This document shows positions 42,703-45,966 of a DNA stretch of 45,966 nt, piece after piece. The notes beneath the pieces were generated by a model that saw nothing but the letters and a program-made list of their open reading frames with translations, did not search any database and was not told the origin of the DNA. The DNA lies in assembly GCA_017450645.1 (NCBI GenBank), contig JAFSTE010000023.1, forward strand, positions 1 through 45,966, in the 5' to 3' direction. Source of the stretch: Eubacterium sp. GTDB lineage: Bacteria > Bacillota > Clostridia > Oscillospirales > Acutalibacteraceae. The translations under genes and the position numbers were made by a program. The first letter of the stretch is position 1, and each line of letters begins with the position of its first letter.

Positions 42703-43741
42703 ATGCTTGCTCTGCGATTGAGTAAATGAGGTCGCGGGTTTTGTCCCAGCCGAGGCAGGGGTCGGTGATTGACTTGCCGTAAACGCCGTCCTCAACCTTC
42801 TGGCAGCCGTCCTCGATGTACGACTCAATCATAAAGCCCTTAACCATATTTCTTACGTCGTCGCTGTGGCGCCTTGAATGAAGCACCTCGTTAGCGATAC
42901 GCACCTGCTGCAGATACTTTTTGCCCGAGTTTGAGTGGTTTGTATCCACGATAACCGCAGGGTTTTCATAACCGCCGTTGCAGTACATATCGTATAAGAA
43001 TCTTAAATCCTCGTAATGATAATTCTGGTGGTTTCTGCCGTGCTTGTCAACGCTGCCGCGAAGGATAGCGTGAGTAAGCTCGTTACCCTTTGACTCGACC
43101 TCCCAGCCGCGATAAAGGAAGGTGTGTCCGCTCTGCGCCGCCTTAATAGCGTTAAGCATAATCGTAAAGTCGCCGCTTGTGGGGTTCTTCATACCTACCG
43201 GCACATTAAATGAGCTCGAAACGAGCCTGTGCTCCTGATTTTCAACCGAGCGCGCACCCACCGCGATGTACGACAGCAAATCCGAAAGATAACGCGCGTT
43301 TTCGGGATAAAGCATCTCGTCCGCGCACGCAAGACCGAACTGCTCAATAGCGTCCTTGTGCAGATTGCGGATAGCGATAATACCCTCGAGCATATCGGGC
43401 TTTTTGTCGGGGTCGGGCTGGTGAAGCATACCCTTGTAGCCTGCACCCGTAGTTCTCGGCTTGCCCGTATAAATGCGGGGAATAATCATCAGCTTGTCGT
43501 TAACTTCCTTTTCAACCTCAGCGAGCCTTCCGATGTAATCAAGCACGCTGTCCGCCCTGTCAGCCGAGCAGGGACCGATAATAACTACAAACTTGTCGCT
43601 CTTGCCGAGGAATATATCCGCAATCTCTTTATCGCGCTTTTCCTTAGCCTTTGTAGCCTCTGCCGAAAGCGGAAACTGCTCTTTAATATCCTTAGGGATA
43701 GGCAGCTTTCTCTTGAATTCCGCATTAATCATATTATCCAT
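42701..43741 (-). CDS. aroF: 3-deoxy-7-phosphoheptulonate (DAHP) synthase, class I AroFGH type
   Basis: 346 residues. IGPCSADRADSVLDYIGRL, IIPRIYTGKPRTTG (PEP and metal site), GARSVENQEHRLVSS, PVGMKNPTSGDF, and VDTNHSNSGKK near the end are the E. coli-type signatures. It joins PEP and erythrose-4-phosphate as the first step to aromatic amino acids. No ACT or chorismate-mutase domain is fused. The leader shows a clear promoter but no attenuator. Confidence 0.96.
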   Translation of the reverse strand: MDNMINAEFKRKLPIPKDIKEQFPLSAEATKAKEKRDKEIADIFLGKSDKFVVIIGPCSADRADSVLDYIGRLAEVEKEVNDKLMIIPRIYTGKPRTTGAGYKGMLHQPDPDKKPDMLEGIIAIRNLHKDAIEQFGLACADEMLYPENARYLSDLLSYIAVGARSVENQEHRLVSSSFNVPVGMKNPTSGDFTIMLNAIKAAQSGHTFLYRGWEVESKGNELTHAILRGSVDKHGRNHQNYHYEDLRFLYDMYCNGGYENPAVIVDTNHSNSGKKYLQQVRIANEVLHSRRHSDDVRNMVKGFMIESYIEDGCQKVEDGVYGKSITDPCLGWDKTRDLIYSIAEQA

Positions 43742-43773
43742 ATCTGTTACCTCTTAAATTTGTTATGCTATGT

Positions 43774-43802
43774 ATAATAGCATTTATGGGGCGATTAGTC
43801 AA
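43774..43802 (-). promoter_or_regulatory. DAHP synthase promoter
   Basis: Minus strand TTGACT (43797-43802), 17 bp, TATTAT (43774-43779). The ribosome site AAGAGGT follows. Confidence 0.82.
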
Positions 43803-43821
43803 ATATTTTATTATGCTTTAA

Positions 43822-43960
43822 GAATTGAGAGTTGAAAATTGAGAATGGAGAATTGAGGGTGCTGCGCACGGCTATTACATCGCGCCGTCACACTTATTTT
43901 CCGAGCGAAACGAGTAACCTCAAGCTCATAGCTCATAGCTTGTAGCTCATAGCTAAAAAA
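43822..43960. repeat. Dispersed intergenic repeat with GAGTAACC and AGCTCATAGCT units
   Basis: Begins with AATTGAGA tracts (mirror of those at 28470-28515), then a GCGCACGG segment, GAGTAACC, and AGCTCATAGCT units repeated about three times (43923-43955). One AGCTCATAGCT unit also lies at 42659-42669. Confidence 0.5.
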
Positions 43961-43963
43961 ATA

Positions 43964-43984
43964 AACCCGCTTCTCGCGGGTTAT
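43964..43984 (-). terminator. Terminator of the 3D-domain gene
   Basis: Minus strand AACCCGC, GAGAA, GCGGGTT, then TATTTTTTT. Confidence 0.85.
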
Positions 43985-43990
43985 ATTTTT

Positions 43991-45184
43991 TTACCATCCG
44001 AGTCTGATTACTTTGATTGTGCAGGAGCCTGTACCGAGTCTGTAGCAAGCTGCGTGTCCTTCGGGGGTGAAGATATCAATTCTGCCCACTGAGGAGAGTC
44101 CGCTGCCGCCGCGGTCAACTACGGTGTAGTTCTGGCCGTCAACCTTGATTACAGAGCCGAGCGGAAGCCAGTTACAAGCGATGTAGTACGGGTTAGCCAT
44201 ACCGTTATAAATTCTCTTACCGCTTGATGTAACGCCGCTGCCTGAGCCGTTGCAGGTCGCGCAAGCACAATAGTGAGTGTATCTGCCGCTGATTGTCTGA
44301 CCGAGTGAGATACCGTTAGCCGACTTAACGCCGTTTGGCTTAACATCGGGGTCAAGGCGCTTAGTGCCGACCTTAACCACCTTGTCGGTAGCCTCTTCAA
44401 GAACTTCCTCGTCGATAACCTCGCGGTCGGTCTCTTTGCCGTTAACGAGCTTAACCTTGTAGGTGAGCTTTTTCTTGCCGTTCTTGCCCTCGATTACAAC
44501 CTTGGTCTTGCCGTATTCCATCTTTTTAGACTTCTTTTCGATAGTCTTATACTTAACGGTCTTAGTTTTGGTTACCTCTTTGTATTCAACTCTGTAAACC
44601 TTAATCTTAAGGCCGCTTTTAATCTCTTTGTCAAGAGCGGGCTTAGTGTAATCGTCGTCGCCGAGCTCAACGCCTGCAAGCTCAAGAGCTTCTTTTACAG
44701 TGCCGGTTGTTTTTGCAACCTTAATCTTTTTGCCGTCAGCCTTAACGGTAACGTGAGGTGCGGATTTGATGTCGATTACCATACCGTCCTTAACGCTGTC
44801 GTTAGCGCTGTAGTTGGTCTTAGCCTTGTCAGCTACGGTAAGACCTGCCTCTTTGAGAGCCTCGCCTACTGTAGACGCGTAAACATCATAGGTGTTTACG
44901 ATATCGCCGAACTTAACATTAATGCTCTTAAGACGGTTAATTACGATTGTACCGCCCTCGCCCTCTCTGTAGCCGGTGATGTCCATTTTATCGTCAGAAT
45001 TAAGTGTAATTCCTGCTGTTTTAATAATTTCAACAGGCTCTGTAGCTGTTGTTGTGATTGCTGTTTCAACGCCGCTGTCAATAATCTTAACGCCGTACTT
45101 GCCGTCAGCCTCAGCGTATGCGGTTGATGTGAATACTGCAGTCGCGATTACAACCGCAAGTAATGTAGCAATAAGCTTTTTCAT
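43991..45184 (-). CDS. Secreted DUF348/G5/3D-domain wall protein (YabE-like)
   Basis: 397 residues. Signal peptide 1-24 (KKLIATLLAVVIATAVF, then AYAEA). Two DUF348 ubiquitin-like repeats (about 75-200; TVGEALKEAGLTV and TVKEALELAGVEL). A G5 domain (about 205-285, KVYRVEYKEVTKTKTVKYKT). The C-terminal 3D domain carries SGRYTHYCAC, TSSGKRIYNGM and VDRGGSGLSSVGRIDIFTPEGHAA, with the conserved aspartates. The 3D fold resembles MltA/resuscitation-factor lytic transglycosylases, so it is a likely peptidoglycan-cleaving, spore- or growth-linked enzyme. Monocistronic. Confidence 0.93.
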   Translation of the reverse strand: MKKLIATLLAVVIATAVFTSTAYAEADGKYGVKIIDSGVETAITTTATEPVEIIKTAGITLNSDDKMDITGYREGEGGTIVINRLKSINVKFGDIVNTYDVYASTVGEALKEAGLTVADKAKTNYSANDSVKDGMVIDIKSAPHVTVKADGKKIKVAKTTGTVKEALELAGVELGDDDYTKPALDKEIKSGLKIKVYRVEYKEVTKTKTVKYKTIEKKSKKMEYGKTKVVIEGKNGKKKLTYKVKLVNGKETDREVIDEEVLEEATDKVVKVGTKRLDPDVKPNGVKSANGISLGQTISGRYTHYCACATCNGSGSGVTSSGKRIYNGMANPYYIACNWLPLGSVIKVDGQNYTVVDRGGSGLSSVGRIDIFTPEGHAACYRLGTGSCTIKVIRLGW

Positions 45185-45252
45185 TTTGATTTTACTCCTT
45201 CTTGCGAAATTTATTTGCCGTGGGGCATATAGTTTTCGCTCAAATCGCCGTC

Positions 45253-45280
45253 ATTATAGCATAAATTAACAAGGTGTCAA
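45253..45280 (-). promoter_or_regulatory. Promoter of the 3D-domain gene
   Basis: Minus strand TTGACA (45275-45280), 16 bp, TATAAT (45253-45258). The leader is too short for a c-di-AMP riboswitch. Confidence 0.82.
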
Positions 45281-45614
45281 TTTTTCAAAGCTCAATTTTT
45301 TATGTAAAATGTACAAAAGCGAAGTGTCGCATTTGTCTATTATCACGATTAGCCCCCAAATATTGTGGTTTTGCGTTTTAAAGGGATAAAGCGTTAAAGT
45401 GGATTTTTGGTTAAAAATCAACAATCGGGCAAGCAGAAGCTTACAATTTGTAACCTTTTTAACAAAATGCGTTTTAACCTACAAGATATAGGTGAGTCAC
45501 CGCTCACTATGCCCCGCAAAACCTAAATATAGATTGAAATTATTAACAAAATAAATTATTACAAATTGTAACAACTGTAAAAACAAATTTCACCCTATAT
45601 ATTATAATTTATAT

Positions 45615-45643
45615 TTGACAAACAAATAATTTATATATATAAT
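45615..45643 (+). promoter_or_regulatory. tRNA-Arg promoter
   Basis: TTGACA (45615-45620), 17 bp, TATAAT (45638-45643). Transcription would start just before the half-tRNA at 45655. Confidence 0.87.
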
Positions 45644-45654
45644 ATATAAGCAAT

Positions 45655-45695
45655 GCCCACGTAGCTCAGTAGGATAGAGCGACCGCCTCCTAAGT
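45655..45695 (+). pseudogene. 5' half-copy of tRNA-Arg (CCT)
   Basis: Repeats the acceptor 5' strand, D-arm and anticodon CCTCCTAAG of the intact gene at 45749 with few changes. It then departs into GGGACGTCCC and GCGAGGAAAAGTCCG. The 3' half is missing and the anticodon stem cannot pair. It lies between the promoter and the intact tRNA, so it is probably co-transcribed. Confidence 0.75.
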
Positions 45696-45748
45696 GCTGG
45701 GACGTCCCACGAACTGCGAGGAAAAGTCCGTGTAACAAAAGTTCATAA

Positions 45749-45825
45749 GCCCACGTAGCTCAGATGGATAGAGCGGTCGCCTCCTAAGCGACAGGCCGTT
45801 GGTTCGACTCCAATCGTGGGTGCCA
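45749..45825 (+). tRNA. tRNA-Arg (CCT)
   Basis: 77 nt with encoded CCA. Acceptor GCCCACG/CGTGGGT with a G-U first pair; anticodon arm GTCGC CTCCTAA GCGAC gives CCT; T-arm TTGG TTCGACT CCAA. It decodes AGG. Confidence 0.94.
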
Positions 45826-45827
45826 AA

Positions 45828-45880
45828 GAAGCGTTGGAAAGCCTTATTTTAAGCCACTTTTCAGCGCTTCGATTTTTTAC
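45828..45880 (+). terminator. tRNA-Arg terminator
   Basis: GAAGCG.TGGAAAG and CTTTTCA.CGCTTC form an interrupted stem, followed by GATTTTTTA. The last ~85 bases of the window show no gene. Confidence 0.75.
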
Positions 45881-45966
45881 TGAAACACTAAATAATGAAA
45901 TGAACTTTTGAGGATAAGTAAAAAGTGAACTCGCTCACACGGACAAAATTAGCCTGCTAATGATTA

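Larger units (their letters stand above)
45185..45654. other. Long intergenic region before tRNA-Arg
   Basis: It holds the promoter of the 3D gene (45253-45280). The palindrome TTACAATTTGTAA lies at 45441-45453 and its reverse complement TTACAAATTGTAA at 45559-45571. A hairpin GTGAG/CTCAC (45492-45507) and the tRNA-Arg promoter (45615-45643) complete it. No gene is seen. The 250 bases between the palindromes and the promoter of the 3D gene could hide a small RNA. Confidence 0.45.

Noticed and set aside
45185-45600. c-di-AMP riboswitch ahead of the 3D-domain gene
   Set aside because: Such genes often have one, but the promoter lies only ~70 bases from the start and the conserved riboswitch core is not seen.
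1-45966. CRISPR array
   Set aside because: No evenly spaced direct repeats and no cas genes; the short tandem repeats seen are unspaced.

Overview
The window reads as a chromosomal segment of a Gram-positive, anaerobic, gut-type Clostridia, most likely Oscillospiraceae/Ruminococcaceae. The evidence is the single-chain GlyQS, pyruvate phosphate dikinase, rubrerythrins, a ferrous-iron (Feo) system with Cys-rich FeoB partners, Bacillus-type LexA, Mini-III RNase, a VanW lipoprotein and a DUF348/G5/3D wall protein. Species assignment is inference. Most genes are ordinary core genes with consensus sigma-A promoters and intrinsic terminators.

Layout. (1) 150-4980 is an iron block. A minus-strand operon encodes a DtxR-family repressor with iron-type ligands, a ferritin-like protein, a flavodoxin and a DUF3990 protein. 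Divergent from it lies feoA-feoA-feoB plus a Cys-rich membrane peptide, controlled by four near-perfect TTAG/CTAA operators. (2) 4981-16290 looks like an AT-rich genomic island. It lies between broken copies of the 3' end of tRNA-Glu (5014-5154) and the intact tRNA-Glu (16288-16362). Cargo is a DUF1643 protein, one phage tail-fibre-like gene, and a surface-polysaccharide cluster (7492-15862): two glycosyltransferases, FdtA/FdtB-type 3-amino-3,6-dideoxyhexose enzymes, a FemAB/GNAT-like transferase, a polysaccharide pyruvyl transferase, a flippase and an FrhB-type Fe-S protein. No integrase is visible. (3) 16288-22700 carries tRNA-Met and tRNA-Glu, lexA, an Mrp ATPase, dCMP deaminase, a HAD phosphatase, an unknown anchored protein, DegV, birA and a small membrane protein. 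(4) 22802-32549 carries ppdK, glmU, vanW, a divergent VWA/helical-regulator pair, glyQS and a DUF975 protein. (5) 32606-39399 carries rubrerythrin, rplM-rpsI, a PfkB remnant, tRNA-Val, a membrane protein-obg-mrnC operon, DUF1858, DUF1846 and a second FeoB-associated Cys-rich peptide. (6) 39411-45966 carries a GT-C-like membrane protein, GtrA, gap, DAHP synthase, a 3D-domain wall protein and tRNA-Arg(CCT) preceded by a half-copy of itself.

The most interesting non-genic signal is a ~310-bp multi-hairpin element after vanW (28091-28399). Its ends are ~37-bp inverted repeats and it contains three further stems. A second partial copy starts the window (1-117) and keeps the apical sequence ATACTCGCGTAT while its flanking stems change on both sides, so pairing is preserved. 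This suggests a structured RNA or a structured mobile repeat. Other notable items are the tRNA-Glu att-like repeats, a duplicated rpsI 3' tail with its terminator, an internally deleted sugar kinase, and tandem GETTVL motifs in the DUF975 protein.
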